64,000 bases of DNA. Source: Phlebopus portentosus. Lineage: Eukaryota; Basidiomycota; Agaricomycetes; Boletales; Boletinellaceae. The translations under genes were made by a program, and so were the position numbers. Shown here piece after piece: positions 48,801 to 61,100 of the stretch (position 1 is its first letter; every line of letters starts with the position of its first letter). Under the pieces are notes generated by a model. It made no database searches. It was not told the origin of the DNA and saw nothing but the letters and a program-made list of their open reading frames with translations. The DNA lies in assembly GCA_037892935.1 (NCBI GenBank), contig JAYXKI010000016.1, positions 1,288,902 through 1,352,901 of the forward strand. Reading direction: 5' to 3'.

Positions 48801-49683
48801 CAATAGACAAGGACCTACCGAACCTGTCGAAATCAACCCGGATTCCCTCAGCCAATTTGAGCCAATCAATGGTTTATTCCAACTCGACCAGCGTCATATC
48901 ACCATTGGCACATTTGATTTTACTGGAGAAGCAATCCGTACCTACGGAATGCAGAATGCTTCTAGGCTGTCATCAAACGACAAGGCGAAAGTAATCATCA
49001 TGCAGTTCATTCACGATTTTTTTGCCATGGGTGTCAAACCACGTACCGAGACACTTTCCAGAACGGAAGGCGAAGGCTACTTCAAGATCAGTCTCGAGCA
49101 GCAGGAGGACGCAACAATCAATTTCTTCCTGCGCGAGGACGTGCGCACAATCTTTCACTTCTTCGGTACAGCAAAGGACAACTTGCAGGGTGTCAGGCAG
49201 GGCCGCGGTCCCTGGGACCAGAGCAAAAAGTACTTTTTCCCCGACTTCACGCCTATCCCTGTCAAAGAGGGCAAGAAACGTCAAGGATGGGGTGGTCTTC
49301 GGTATCTCCAATGGTACCATGCTATCAAAGAGACTACCAGGAACCAGAACGACTTCCTCGCGTTCCGAAATCAAATTTTGAAAGTCATCGACCAGAAGTT
49401 CACATGGCTTCCTCTAGCGCAGAAGGAACGACCGTTCGATACGCGACAGACCACACGGCAAGGCGTTTATCCTGCTTCAAGAATCAATGGTCCGGCAATT
49501 GTTCTTGTTTTCAATCCACAGTACAAGTCGCGTATGGATTACACAAACGAGGTGTACTTCCCTAGGAAGGGAACGGTACTTGGTAACGTGAACAGCAATG
49601 CTCTCGTGAAAAGGACCAGGTACGAGGAGGAAGAGGAGGAGGATGAAGACGATCAGCGTTACCAACCGCGCGCAAGGTATTAA
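45834..49683 (+). CDS. 974-residue protein of unrecognised family
   Basis: Three exons (45834-46289, 47152-48173, 48237-49683) join in phase to 974 residues with no internal stop. I see no signal peptide, no membrane segment and none of the usual transposase, nuclease, methyltransferase or helicase motifs. The sequence has the composition of a well-folded soluble protein (many aromatic residues; blocks such as HEIHVYTAEAALTRLSEHL and LFDKLSEYDW-like text, and WGGLRYLQWYHAIKE), and ends in an acidic stretch (YEEEEEEDEDDQ) and a basic tip. The first intron is 862 nt, more than ten times the local norm, and full of TGTCGT/ACGACA palindromes; the second (62 nt) contains one more. A TATA box lies ~95 bp upstream. 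It runs in the same direction as the SNF2 gene 1.3 kb further. A role in DNA binding or in maintaining this region is only an inference from location. Confidence 0.85.
46290..47151 (+). repeat. 862-nt intron packed with micro-palindromes
   Basis: About twelve TGTCG...CGACA/CGACG inverted repeats lie at 50-100 bp spacing, for example at 46469, 46540, 46581, 46651, 46712, 46803, 46887, 46959 and 47021. GTTGTCGATGA is the most frequent left arm in the first half. The intron ends are canonical (GTGAGT ... TTCTTAG). Confidence 0.8.
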
Positions 49684-49699
49684 GGTCAGATCTGCTTTC

Positions 49700-50600
49700 T
49701 CTTTGAACAAGACCAATGTCGTTCCACTCACGACAACGTGTTTGGGCCTCGAACATTTCTCCGTCTTACTCCCTTCTCAAGAAGCCACGCTCTATTGCAC
49801 TCTCGTTTCATGAACCCCCACTCACTATACCAGTGTCGTTGTAGTGACGACATATTTTTGTAGTTTATTTTATAAATATACCCCCACTCAGTAGTTGAAT
49901 TGACACTAGTGTCGCTACAGCAACGAAGGCCTTGTCTGCGTGATCCTATGTCCTGACCAACTTCATATTTGGAAGACTGTTACGGAAGGGAAGAAAAGAA
50001 CTTCACAAAGTGAAGTGAACTACGACACCGTTGTGGCAGATGAAACTTTTATTAATGCCAATTATCTCGTGCACTATCCAGTGTCGTTACAGCTACGACA
50101 CCATGGCAAATGCAACATTTTTTTTAGTTTTGGTGTATTCGTCTCGTGCACTGCTCAGTGTCGTTAGAGCAACGACACTGTGGCGGGTGCAACTTTTTTT
50201 AGTGAAAATCATCTATGTGCCCAGTGTCGTTAGAGTCACGACACTGTGGCAAGTGCAACTTTTTTTAGTGCCAATCCTTATCTCGAAATTACTGATCTAA
50301 TGTACCTTCTCTTATCCACATTGTTTTATATCAGGACTTCAAAACAGGAGGACAAACGTATGTATGTCGCTAAATCCACGACACGGGTAACACAACTTAT
50401 GAATCAAAGGATTTCTCAAATTCAGCATGTCGTTTGTTTATCGATAATTCTGACAATCTGTAGTTGACTATTCTCGGATAATGACGCGTGTTTTAGCCTG
50501 GGCGTCTATCTATTTTGGGAAGCGACGGTCGCCTATCGTACATGTCGTCACCTCCACGACGCCACGGCTTTTACATCTACTTCTTTTCTAGGAGATTCTT
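49700..50600. repeat. micro-palindrome cluster with ~67-bp tandem units
   Basis: Copies of GTGTCGTT-N-ACGACAC lie at about 49717, 49833, 50081, 50159, 50225, 50364 and 50543. Between 50,021 and 50,290 the hairpin is part of a tandem unit of 60-77 bp with shared flanks (CACTGTGGC, then GTGCAACTTTTTTTAGTG); four degenerate units are visible. Confidence 0.75.
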
Positions 50601-50898
50601 CACTTCAGACGCCCACAGAATGCCTACAGAACTTCTTTTCTGAGAAGTCTTCCCTGATCTGACATCATCGGCCATACAACAGAACGAGTCATTTTGTCGA
50701 TCTAGGCCCATTTTAGCAAATCTATTAATTTCCGCTTGCTTCGATATTGATGGAAGCAGCGGATGTCAACCGCCTGCCGACAAGAAGAGTCCGTTAGGCG
50801 CTAGGTCTAGCCAGTTTGGACACTCTTCACATCAAGAACCAACTTTTCAGTCACGAGATTTAGCTTCTTTTATTTGGTTCACCAAACAAACTCTCATG

Positions 50899-50906
50899 TA
50901 TATAAG
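50899..50906 (+). promoter_or_regulatory. TATA box of the SNF2 gene
   Basis: TATATAAG lies 79-86 bp before the start codon at 50985. Confidence 0.5.
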
Positions 50907-50984
50907 GGGAGACAGAAAAGCCCACGCCCCATCAGTACCTACTTTTGCTCCTAACTTCACCGCTTTGATCTACCTGCTTACATC

Positions 50985-53900
50985 ATGTCTTCCTCTGCAC
51001 TGCAATTGACCTGGAAAGTCGGCTTTGCTTGCCTCTATGTAGAGGCCCGTACCAGACCCAGTAGCATGTACTCAGAAGACGTTTGGGAGTTGTCGCAACC
51101 TGCCCCTTGGTGTTTCGAACCGTTTAGAGACCATTTCGGGATTCCAAAGGAAAGCTGGCCATACGATGGCTTCATCGACTCCGTAACGAAGGAGAACGAT
51201 CCGATTCTGAAAGGAACTGAAGCGGCGAACCTCACCCAGTTCAAAAAACTTCGAGCATTCCTCGATGCGTTCGAGGAGGCAGTGAAAAGCCATGATTCAG
51301 GCAAGCTCCAAACAGTTATCAAGATCAAACCGGCCGCAACGAGCGGTAATACATACTACGAAGGCGCGAAAATTTTCCAAGATGTATTTGCGAAGATGTG
51401 GACAAAGGCAAAGCTTTCATTCAAGATTGACGCGAAGCTGGAGGAGTGGAATGGGCTTCCATGGCAACTCGCGACCAAGCAGGGCTACAGTTGGAACCCA
51501 GCTGAGAAGGTCAAGGGCAAATTGGTACGTGGTCCTCACTCATATTAACAAGAATCCATCTTACTTGTCCTTAACAGGATCCTCTCCGCGATCCGGCGAA
51601 GAAAACGATAGGGACAGCTTCCGTATCACACCTGCACCCTCAGCTCATGGAATTCCTTCTCGGACCAGAAGCATTATCTGATGACCTCGAGTCGGTCCTT
51701 TTCCCTCTCGGCTTTCTAGCGAGCACTGTCATACAGCAGGCCTGGGATCGCCTTTTGAAGAAAGGAAAGCGTATGCTAAAGGTCGCGGACAAGATGGAAG
51801 GCGACGTGACAAACACGAAAAACGATCTGATGGCACTCGGGAAGGACGGCAACCGTAAGGAAAAAGCCCGGCTTGTTCGAAAACTCATGGCCGAGGTCCA
51901 GAAGCTGAAGGACAACAAATCGAGGTTCGTTGCCGGACGCGAGAAGGAACAGTTGAATCAAATGGAGGGCGACATGCTCGGAATCGTGAAGTTCGTGAAA
52001 GGAGAAAAAGGTGAGCATCTTAATTTCACTATTCAGACCATTCTAACGGTCGTATCTAGATGCTGAGCTGACAGGTAAGATGGGCTGATCAGGAGTATTG
52101 TTGTTCTAATGACTGCTTGTTGAAACCAGGCCTGGGAAAAGAACTCGAAAAGATTCTTGAGACTATGCATGATTCCCAGACAGTTCGCGAGCTTGAGAAA
52201 GCTTACGTGGAAACGTTTGAGCGGGTCCAACCTACAGCGCAGCAAATCTTACGAGAGGTCGAGGAGACAGGCTCAGGCTGGATAGACGAACACGGTGACA
52301 TCGGTGTCGAAGAGTTCCGTAACAGCACCGTAGACGAACTGCGCGGGTTACTCGGGATATCCCCAAATGATGTTCGGTTTCCTTACATGAATCAACTTAT
52401 TCACGACAATGCACTTGCTCCATCAGAGATCAAGAATTTCGACGAGCTGGATAACGACGCAGGCCTGACTGAGGAAGAAGCGGTGGAAAAGTATCAATTG
52501 CGACGACTGGAACCTGATTGGCACCAATACGTGGGCGTAGCATCGGCCTTCAGGCGTATGTTTCGTGGTCAGAACGTCCTTCTTGCAGACGGAGTCGGAG
52601 TTGGGAAGACATTGCAAGCATTCATGATGATGAGCTTGGTCAGATTATACCGTGCTCAAAGTAGTGAGTCGGTAATCTCATCAGGAGAACGACAACCTAC
52701 TGACTAGTCCAACTAAAGCCGACACGAAGGCGTTTCTTCCCCCATTAGGTATGTCACAGAATCACTGATGATTGATCTGATCTAACTTCACATTTCTTCT
52801 AAGGTGAGTGCGTCGTGTCTCCAACAACGCGGCTGTTTCATTGACCCTGTATGTAAAACTTCGCTCGTGATCTTTAGGTGAGTGATGTCGCTAAGCAAAA
52901 GACATGCTATGCTGACTTTCGTTTTTTGTTCTATTCTTTCATACTATCTTACTTTACTACAGGTAAATAATGTCGTCTAGACTACCATACCGCTCTTACT
53001 GACAGACGAATGTTCAGTTCCCGAGGACGGCAAGCTGGGCTGGAGACCGAAATCCACGTTGCCTTCTGGTCATATCCTTGTCATTGTTCCTACCACACTC
53101 GCGGCTCAATGGGTGACCGAAGCAAGGCGATTCCTGAAGAATAGCCTTTGGAACATATTCGTCTATCCATCGAAGAGAGCAGACATTCCTGACTTTTGGG
53201 AAAAATTATGGAAAGCGAAGATGGAGGACGAAGCTACGTATACTATCTTGATCTGCACTTATCCGGTACGTTTCAAAAATTCATGGGTTTCGTGTTCGTT
53301 GCCTGACTGTCAACCCAAGGCTATTCAAGAAGACGCGAAGGTCGCATTGCCTGACAAGAAGGCTCGAGATTACGGCCCAAACCAGATGCCCGACATGAAG
53401 CCTCGTGCGTCGCAAACAGTGTTCGGGAGAGAATGGAGTCTGGTGTTTGTTGACGAGGCTCACGTTCTTCGCTCTGAGAACCAAATGCTTCGAGCCGTGT
53501 ACGGGCTCCGATTCAGGACTGCCTCACTGGTGTTGATGACGGCAACCCCTCTACACAACGCAGAGAAGGTATGTGACACTTGTCGGTGATTCGGTGACGA
53601 CATTGATGTTGGTCTTCTATTCTAGGACTTGGTTTCGCTGGGCATCGCGCTCGGTGTCGAGCATGTTGATGAACTGATCCGGGAGGAGAAAGATCTTGCC
53701 CGCGAGATCGGACGCGTCAACCGATCGAAAGAATACAGTGATTTAGACGAAGAGATTAGAGAGGCGGCTCGTAAAGCAATAATTGGGGAAGCTTCGTTTT
53801 CCAACTACTATTCGGCTCTCAACAGTCAAGGCAGGGAGGCAGCGAAGCTACTCGTCCGACGGCGACACGTCCTTCAAATGCGCGAATATCTCATAGAGTA

Positions 53901-56900
53901 TGTCATACGAAGGACAGCAGAGTCCAAACGCCTCGATGGGGCATTGATCAGCGGGTTGGCGGCGCCAGAGATCATCCACATTAAAGCAGCTATGGAACCA
54001 GAAGAGCGTCGGGAATTCGACGCCGAGGCGCGCAGAGTTGCAAATGTGTAAGTATGCAAAATCATCTCTCACCTCCTTTGAGCTGACGGACGGTTTCATT
54101 TGAAGAGATGACACTTCGACAAGCGTGGATCTGCTCACAAACGTGAGTCGCTCGTGAATATCCAAACAATGCACCACTAAACCGTAATGAACAGAGTTTC
54201 TTTTCTGAGTATCGCTGCAGGATTGGATGCCGAGGAATAAAAATGGGCGAATCCTCTTATCCAGAGTATAAAACCCTGCGAGACTTTGAGGAGAGGTCGA
54301 GCACGAAGTGGAAGCTGATCATTAAACTCCTGATGGGTATCTTGCGCAATGACGAAGGACCCTTCCCCTACGTGGACGAGGACGACAAACTAGTCCTCCC
54401 TGATGTGAACGAAGATCCGAAGGCGAAATGCAAAGTTGTCATCTACGTCGAGTTCGTCAAGACACTTCCAGCTCTAGGGAGCGCTCTGAAGCTACACGGC
54501 TTGGATTATCTGGAATGCAAGGGAAGCATGACTCCGAAGAGGCGTGCTGAGGTCCTCCGGAAGTTCTCTGATCCCAGAGTTAACCATCGCATTCTAATCC
54601 TCTCTGCCGTTGGCACCATTGGTCTGAATCTGCATGTGGCGCAGCATCTCATATTTGCAGACATCGGGTGGACAGGTCAGGAGAGGACTCAAGTCATCGG
54701 CAGACTTCATCGAAAGCCTCAAAAGAATTTGGTTCATGTTTACCTGCCTTGCATCGAGAATACGACGGATGAAATCTTAAATAGGATGTCTATGACAAAG
54801 GAGCGCCTCCTGAATATTTTTGTCGGTGAGTTCGGGTTACCAAGGACGGCATCATTGCATAGCACTCACTCTTAATAAGGTAAATACGACGAAGACGAAG
54901 AAGACGAGATTGAAGATTCCGAGGAAAGTTCTTGGTCGTCCAGTCAGCGACCAAAACGGAAGGCAGGAGAACCTGCATCACAGGTTTCAGCAAAACGTTC
55001 CCGGCAAGGAAGCAACAGGTCTACTCCGTCAACTGTGCCAGTTTCGAGCACTCAGACAGAGGCATCCGGTAGATCTGACGAGGAAGCAGATGTTCATACC
55101 GTGGAGCCATTGACAGCTTTGCTAGTCGAGAAATCTTCGGCGAAAGTGAAGAGGAGAATAAAGACGAAGGCGAGAGCTTCACCTGATTTTGTCTCAATGG
55201 ATTACGATGACGCGCCGATTTACGACGACGTTGATATGGATACAAGATCGGGACATCGCGATGAAGAGGCAAGAAAAGAGCATGTCGAGAATACGAAAAC
55301 ACGACGCGGGAAGAAAACCATCACACCGAAGGTCAACCGTACTGCGATAACACAAGCGACAGCTTTGCTAGTCGAGAAATCTTCGGCGAAAGTGAAGAAG
55401 GGAATAAAGACGAAGGCGAGAGCTTCACCTGATTTTGTCTCAATGGATTACGATGACGCGCCGATTTACGACGACGTTGACATGGATACAAGATCGGGAC
55501 ATCGAGATGAGGAGGCAAGAAAAGAGCATGTTGAGGATACGAAAACACGACGCGGGAAGAAAACCATCACACCGAAGGTCAACCGTACTGCGATAACACA
55601 AGCGACAGCTTTGCTAGTCGAGAAATCTTCGGCGAAAGTGAAGAAGGGAATAAAGACGAAGGCGAGAGCTTCACCTGATTTTGTCTCAATGGATTACGAT
55701 GACGCGCCGATTTACGACGACGTTGATATGGATACAAGGTCGGGACATCGCGATGAGGAGTCAAGAAAAGAGCATGTCGAGGATACGAAAACACGACGTG
55801 GGAAGAAAACCATCACACCGAAGGTCAACCGTACTGCGATAACACAAGCGACTCCGCGTTCTGTAGCACAGCCAGCCGCGAAGAGCGCCGTTCGTACTAC
55901 GACAGCGCAGTCGACAGCGCGTTCCTCCTCGAAACCAGCCGTCGCAGGCTTGACACCACAGTCACAGCAAAAGCGAACGACGACGCCGAGGGACGTACAG
56001 ACCGCGACAGCGTCATCCTCTGACGATAACTCGGACTCGGACTCGGATGGTTCAGATTCGGGTAAGGAACAAGTCGTATTGTTGCGACCTCGCCGGCGCA
56101 CGAGCTCACTTCCGTATGACGCGCGAGACCCCGATATATTCCCAGAGTGCTACGCCATCAGTGATGGCCGGAATTCGTACACACCAGAACCGGAATCATC
56201 ACCTCCAACTGAGGATTCTTACGATATGTCGAAGAAGGCCAACACCAGCAGCGTTTTGTCTTCCGAGGGCCAAAGCCAGAGCAACGGCTCGAAGGGCGCT
56301 GCAGAAGACGAAGAGGAAGACGAAGAGGAGGCTGGGTCTGACGAGGATGAGGATGAGGGCCACAGCACTGCACAACAGACCCACGAATCGAACAAGGGCG
56401 AAACGAAGGCGGGTGATAAGGAGGAGTCTGAATCCAGCGACAGCGAGGAAGAGGAACCTGAGTCTGACGAGGATGAGGACAAAGGCCAGAGCAATGATGA
56501 GAAGATCACTACACGACAGACCCACGAATCGAGCAAGGGCGAAACGAAGGCGGGTGATAAGGAAGAGTCTGAATCCAGCGGTAGCGAGGAAGATAACATG
56601 CCACTAGATAAGTCAGTGATCAGATTATGTGCTTGCTTGGGAACGATTTACAAATCCTCAACAGGCTCCGTCCCAAAACGGGCAGGAGCGGTGATTATGA
56701 TGATTTCGGCGGATTTGATGACGGTGGATTCGACTATGACATTGCGGCATTTGATGACCATATTGATGTGCAAGAGCAAAAGGCAGCGTCCGCTAAAGCA
56801 ACTACGAAGGGCAAGCAGAAGCAAGCGGAAAATGCACTTGCTGGACCCGGGCCCACTACAGTTGAGATACAAAGGAACAAGCAGAAGCAAGTGGAAAATA

Positions 56901-57055
56901 GCTGCGCTGGACCTAGTCGGGTTCTGGAAGACAAGAGAAAGAAAGGAGGATTGACGGCTGGCCATATGTGGAAACTGAAGAATAAAATGAGGCCAGGTCT
57001 TGAAGAAGCTCCGAGATTAACAAAGGCTGCAATTCGGGGTCGTAAAAGGAAGTAG
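50985..57055 (+). CDS. large SNF2-type DEAH helicase/translocase
   Basis: Twelve exons (50985-51524, 51578-52010, 52060-52074, 52130-52660, 52719-52748, 53018-53265, 53320-53568, 53626-54047, 54106-54142, 54195-54825, 54880-56611, 56665-57055) close in phase to 1,752 residues. The helicase core runs from about residue 470 to 1045: Walker A LADGVGVGKT (~488), motif Ia LVIVPTTLAAQW, DEAH in FVDEAH (~644), motif III LMTATPLHN, motif V IGLNLHVAQHLIFAD and motif VI QVIGRLHR (~1001). About 470 N-terminal residues have no domain I know. The tail (~1050-1752) is disordered and highly charged, with three near-identical 82-residue repeats and acidic Ser/Glu/Asp runs; it ends in a basic tip. SNF2 proteins use ATP to move along or remodel DNA. 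Introns at 52749-53017 and 53569-53625 carry the region's TGTCG/CGACA motif. The 52749-53017 intron could hide another small exon. Confidence 0.87.
55113..55850 (+). repeat. three tandem 246-bp repeats inside the SNF2 gene
   Basis: Units start at 55113, 55359 and 55605, each encoding 82 residues (TALLVEKSSAKVK ... KVNRTAITQA). They are nearly identical at the DNA level, and since 246 is a multiple of three the frame is kept. They contain basic (KTRRGKKTITPK) and acidic (DYDDAPIYDDVDMD) parts. Confidence 0.9.
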
Positions 57056-57242
57056 AATTATTAGTAGGTAAGCTTTGTACATAGACGTTTGTAGACTACG
57101 GTTGCGATCCTGCTTGGGACGAATATAATGTCAAGGCATTCATTGCGAAGAGGTTACTTAGGTCAAAGTCAGATGATTACACTACAGGCAAATACCGGTC
57201 CTTTGAACACCCAATACAAAACACTTGACATTAATACATAGA
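57056..57242. other. 3' region of the SNF2 gene
   Basis: Short spacer with no feature seen. Confidence 0.4.
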
Positions 57243-58158
57243 ATCACTGCATATTGGAAGTCCCTAACACATACTTGTGTAGCTGTACGTACCTAAGATA
57301 AGGAAATCTACGCAAAAATCTGTCTTACATCACACAGAAAATTTGTGTAGAACAAAATGCATTAGGAACACAGATATACGCATTTCTGTGTAGATGTGCT
57401 TGATTAGATTTTGAGAGTTGATATATAAGAACTAGACTAGATTTGTATTTGCGAGCGAGACTGCGAGTGACGAGTGTCACACGAACTTGGATGCATTTGT
57501 CGGCTTTGTCTCTTGCCACCACTAGTACTCTATCGACCCCCAGCACCTACAAATCATCTCGTCCCTGCTTCATCCACCTCATTCATGACTGTTTCACGGC
57601 ACCGTCACTGAGGCCGTCATCACTGTTCCTGCTTACTTTAACGACTCGTAAAGTCAGGCGACGAAGGACGCCGGTGTCATCTCTGGCCTCAACTTCTTCC
57701 GAATCATCAACGAACCCACGGGCTGCTATCGCGTATGGTCTTGACAAGAAGCTCCAAGGTGAGCGCAATGTCCTCATTTTCGACCTTGGTGGAGGTACCT
57801 TTGATGTGTCGCTCTTGACCATTGAGGAGGGTATCTTCGAAGTCAAGGCGACTGCCGGCGATAGTCACTTGGGTGGTGAGGACTTTGACAATCACCTCGT
57901 AAACTACTTCGTTCAGGAGTTCAAGCGCAAGAACAAGAAGGGTATGCAATTTTAAGTCATTCCGATGACGTACGATCATGGTATTGACGCTGATTTTCTT
58001 AGATCTTTCATCGAACCCTCGTGCTCTTCGCCAACTCCGTACCGCTTGCGAGCGTGCGAAGCGTACACTGTCGTCGTCAGCGCAGACGACCATCGAAATT
58101 GATTCGCTCTATGAGGGTATCGACTTTTACACCTCGATCACCCGTGCACGATTCGAGG
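57243..58158 (+). pseudogene. decayed hsp70 fragment, right copy (direct repeat of 43.1-44.1 kb)
   Basis: The text from CACTGCATATTGGA (57246) on follows the left copy closely, including the GTGTAG block, the in-frame TAA that replaced Gln, the kept intron and the [18 protein letters not shown] segment. It lacks about 45 bp that the left copy has (43,265-43,305) and about three bases in the INEPTA-AIAYG region. At about 58,158 (GAGGAGTTATGCCAAG) it stops abruptly and passes into CSE1 text. Because the stop codon is shared, the duplication is younger than the inactivation. Confidence 0.9.
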
Positions 58159-61100
58159 AGTTATGCCAAGTTATTCACAGTCCTCAACTTCGTCCTGGCC
58201 CAGGTCCCAGAACCGTTCCTACAAGTTCTCCGTTACACTGCAGGGATGCTCCTCGACAGTCCATTGTCTCCAAAGAAAGACGCGGAAACTGTTGCACAAG
58301 CAATGGTCGGTCCGGGGTCGCCTAGGATGGCCTCGTAAGCCAGTCACTCCGTTTTCTTAGTACGGTCTCCCCTCTGGGAATTTTCGAGGAATTTTCGAGA
58401 GCCGAGAGACTATCGATGGCCTTGTTGAAGGCGTTGTCGTACCCAATGTATCGCTGAGGATGCATGAAGTAGAGCAGTTTGAAGATGACGCTCTCATTTG
58501 CTAGTGCAAGATCGATTGCGATTGCTGACGGTTTGACTGCAGAAGGAATAACACGGCGCGAAGATGATGTAGATGTTCTGCGTGCCCTTGTTGCAAGCGG
58601 ATATGAGGCAGTTTACGACGGAAGCGGGAAGGCCAGAGTGTATATCCTCTCACTGCTGTCGCGACGCTCGGAGCTACCGCTCAGGTAAAGTGCTCTATTC
58701 TGTTGACCTGCCTCTCTCAGACTTATATCATCTCGTAGCAAGGAGTGATGAGCACAAATGTTCTGTTTGATGTTGTAGACTTCTTTTCGCGAAACGTGTT
58801 CGAGGACCTACAAGCCGATTCCGGTGCCGTGCATCCGATCGATTTGATTTGCTTTCTGTACTCTTTCCGAAAACCAGGCAGGTTTATTATACACCTCTTG
58901 ACCTTTGAAGAGTTTCATCGACGGCATCATTGCAGCTCACAAAGGAACAGCTTGTTTCCGTTCTTTCACTCCTGTGTCATTTCGGTTCTTTCAATTGCGT
59001 CACTTATACATACGCCGCGACAACTATCGAACGTCTCCTCGCCATCAAGCGCAACTCCCGATTACCATATGAAGCTTTGCTCGCCATCGCTGTATCACAC
59101 ATCTCGACTCAACGTCTAATCAAGAAGACACTTGCGAAGTTGCACCTCAAATTCTAAATGCTGTACCTTCTAGAGTCGAGTCAGATGGGTTGCCGGGGAA
59201 GATTGCGGAAAATGACTACTTCATGAAATGTGCGTGTGCGACTTTTGTCCTCCGGCTCTATCTGAATTACTCCGTGTAGGTGTCAAGCGTGTCATGCTTA
59301 CTACCCGTACGACGCCCGTCCTCACCTATCAAAATCTTCTGCAACGTCTGATTGGCATTCTTGGTGCAATTGCGACGACACGGCACCAAGCCGCTGCAGA
59401 TATCTCATGTGCCCTTGTTGCAAACGGATGAGGTCGTTACGACAGAAATTGTTCTCAGATGGATTGGATTAGGCTTACACGAGTACGCGTCCAACTCATG
59501 TAGAGCAGTTTGAAGACGACGCTCTCGGATATGTGCGTCTCAATCTCTCGTTTGCTAGTGCAAGCTCGGCTGCGATTGCTAGCGGTCTGACTGCAGAAGG
59601 AATGACGCGGCGCCAAGCTGCAGCTGATGTTCTGCATGCCCTTGTTGCAAGCGGGTATGTGGCATTACGACAGAAATTGTTCTCAGATGGATCGTATTAA
59701 GCTTACAGGAGTACGCGTCCGATCCACGAGGTGAAGATAGCTGGAAGCGGGAAGACCGGAGTGTATATCTTCTCGCTGCTGTCGCAACGCTCGGAGCTGC
59801 CACTCAGGTAAGGTGCTCTATTCTGTCGACCTGCCTCTCTCAGTCTTATATCACCTGGTAGCAAGGAGTGACGAGCACAAATGCTACGATTGACGTCGTA
59901 AACGTGTTCAGGACCTACAAGCCGATTCCAGCGCCGTGCATCCGATCCTTCAAGTCGATTCGATTTGCTTCCTGTACTCTTTCCGAAACCAGGCAGGTTT
60001 ATTATACTCCTCTTGACCTTTGAAGAGTCTCATCGATGGCATCATTGCAGCTCACAAAAGAACAGCTTGTTTCCATTCTTCCACTCCTCCTGCGCCATCT
60101 CGGTTCTTCCGATTGCGTCATATGCAATCAATCTCTCAATTCTTGAAGCTGCGCACTCTATATTTGGACGATGGCGGTCTGAGATGCGCACTGACGAGTT
60201 ATGCACAGTCATCAACTTCGTCCCGGCCCAGTTCACAGAACCGTTCCTACAAGCTCTCCGTTACACTGCAGGGATGCTCCTCGACAGTCCATTGTCTCCA
60301 AACAAAGACGCGGAGACTGTTGCACAAGCAATGGTCGTCCTCCTCGATATTTTCTATGACCTTGTCTGCCAGGACGCTTGAAGATGCTCACACCGAGTTC
60401 TTCGGCGCGGAAAACGGGATGTTTATCCGGTTTCTTTTGTGGGACCCCCTTGAGCTGCAAACTGATCCGGACGAACCAATGGCTAGCGTTTCTTCTCAAA
60501 TAAAGACCGCTATTTTTGAGCTCGCTGAAGCGTATACTCATCGGTATCTGGAGCTGCTTATTAGCTCAAATTCAGTCGAGCGGTGGTCAGCGGTCTGGGG
60601 TCGCCTATGAGGCCTTGTAAGCCAATCACTCCGTTTTCTTAGTACGGCTATCCGCTCTGGGAATGATCGAGAGATTTTCGAGAGCCGAGAGACTGTCGAC
60701 GGCCTTGTTGAACGCGTTGTCGTACTCAATGTGTGGCTGAGGACTTATGAAGTAGAGCGGTTTGAAGACGACCCTCTCGAATATGTGCGTCTCGATCTCT
60801 CATCTGCTAGTGCAAGTTCGGTTGCGATTGCTGGCGGTTTGACTACAGAAGGAATGTCACGGTACCAAGCCGCTGCAGATGTTCTGCGCGCCCTTGTTGA
60901 GAGCGGATATGAGGCAGTTACGACAGAAATTGTTGTCAGATGGATTGGATTAGGCTTACAGGAGCACGCGTCCGATCCACGAGGTGAAGATAGAAGCGGA
61001 AAGATCGGAGTGTATATCTTCTCACTGCTGTCGCAACGCTTGGAGCTACCGCTCAGGTAAGATGCTTTATTCTGTCGACCTGCCACCTCATTTTTTAATC

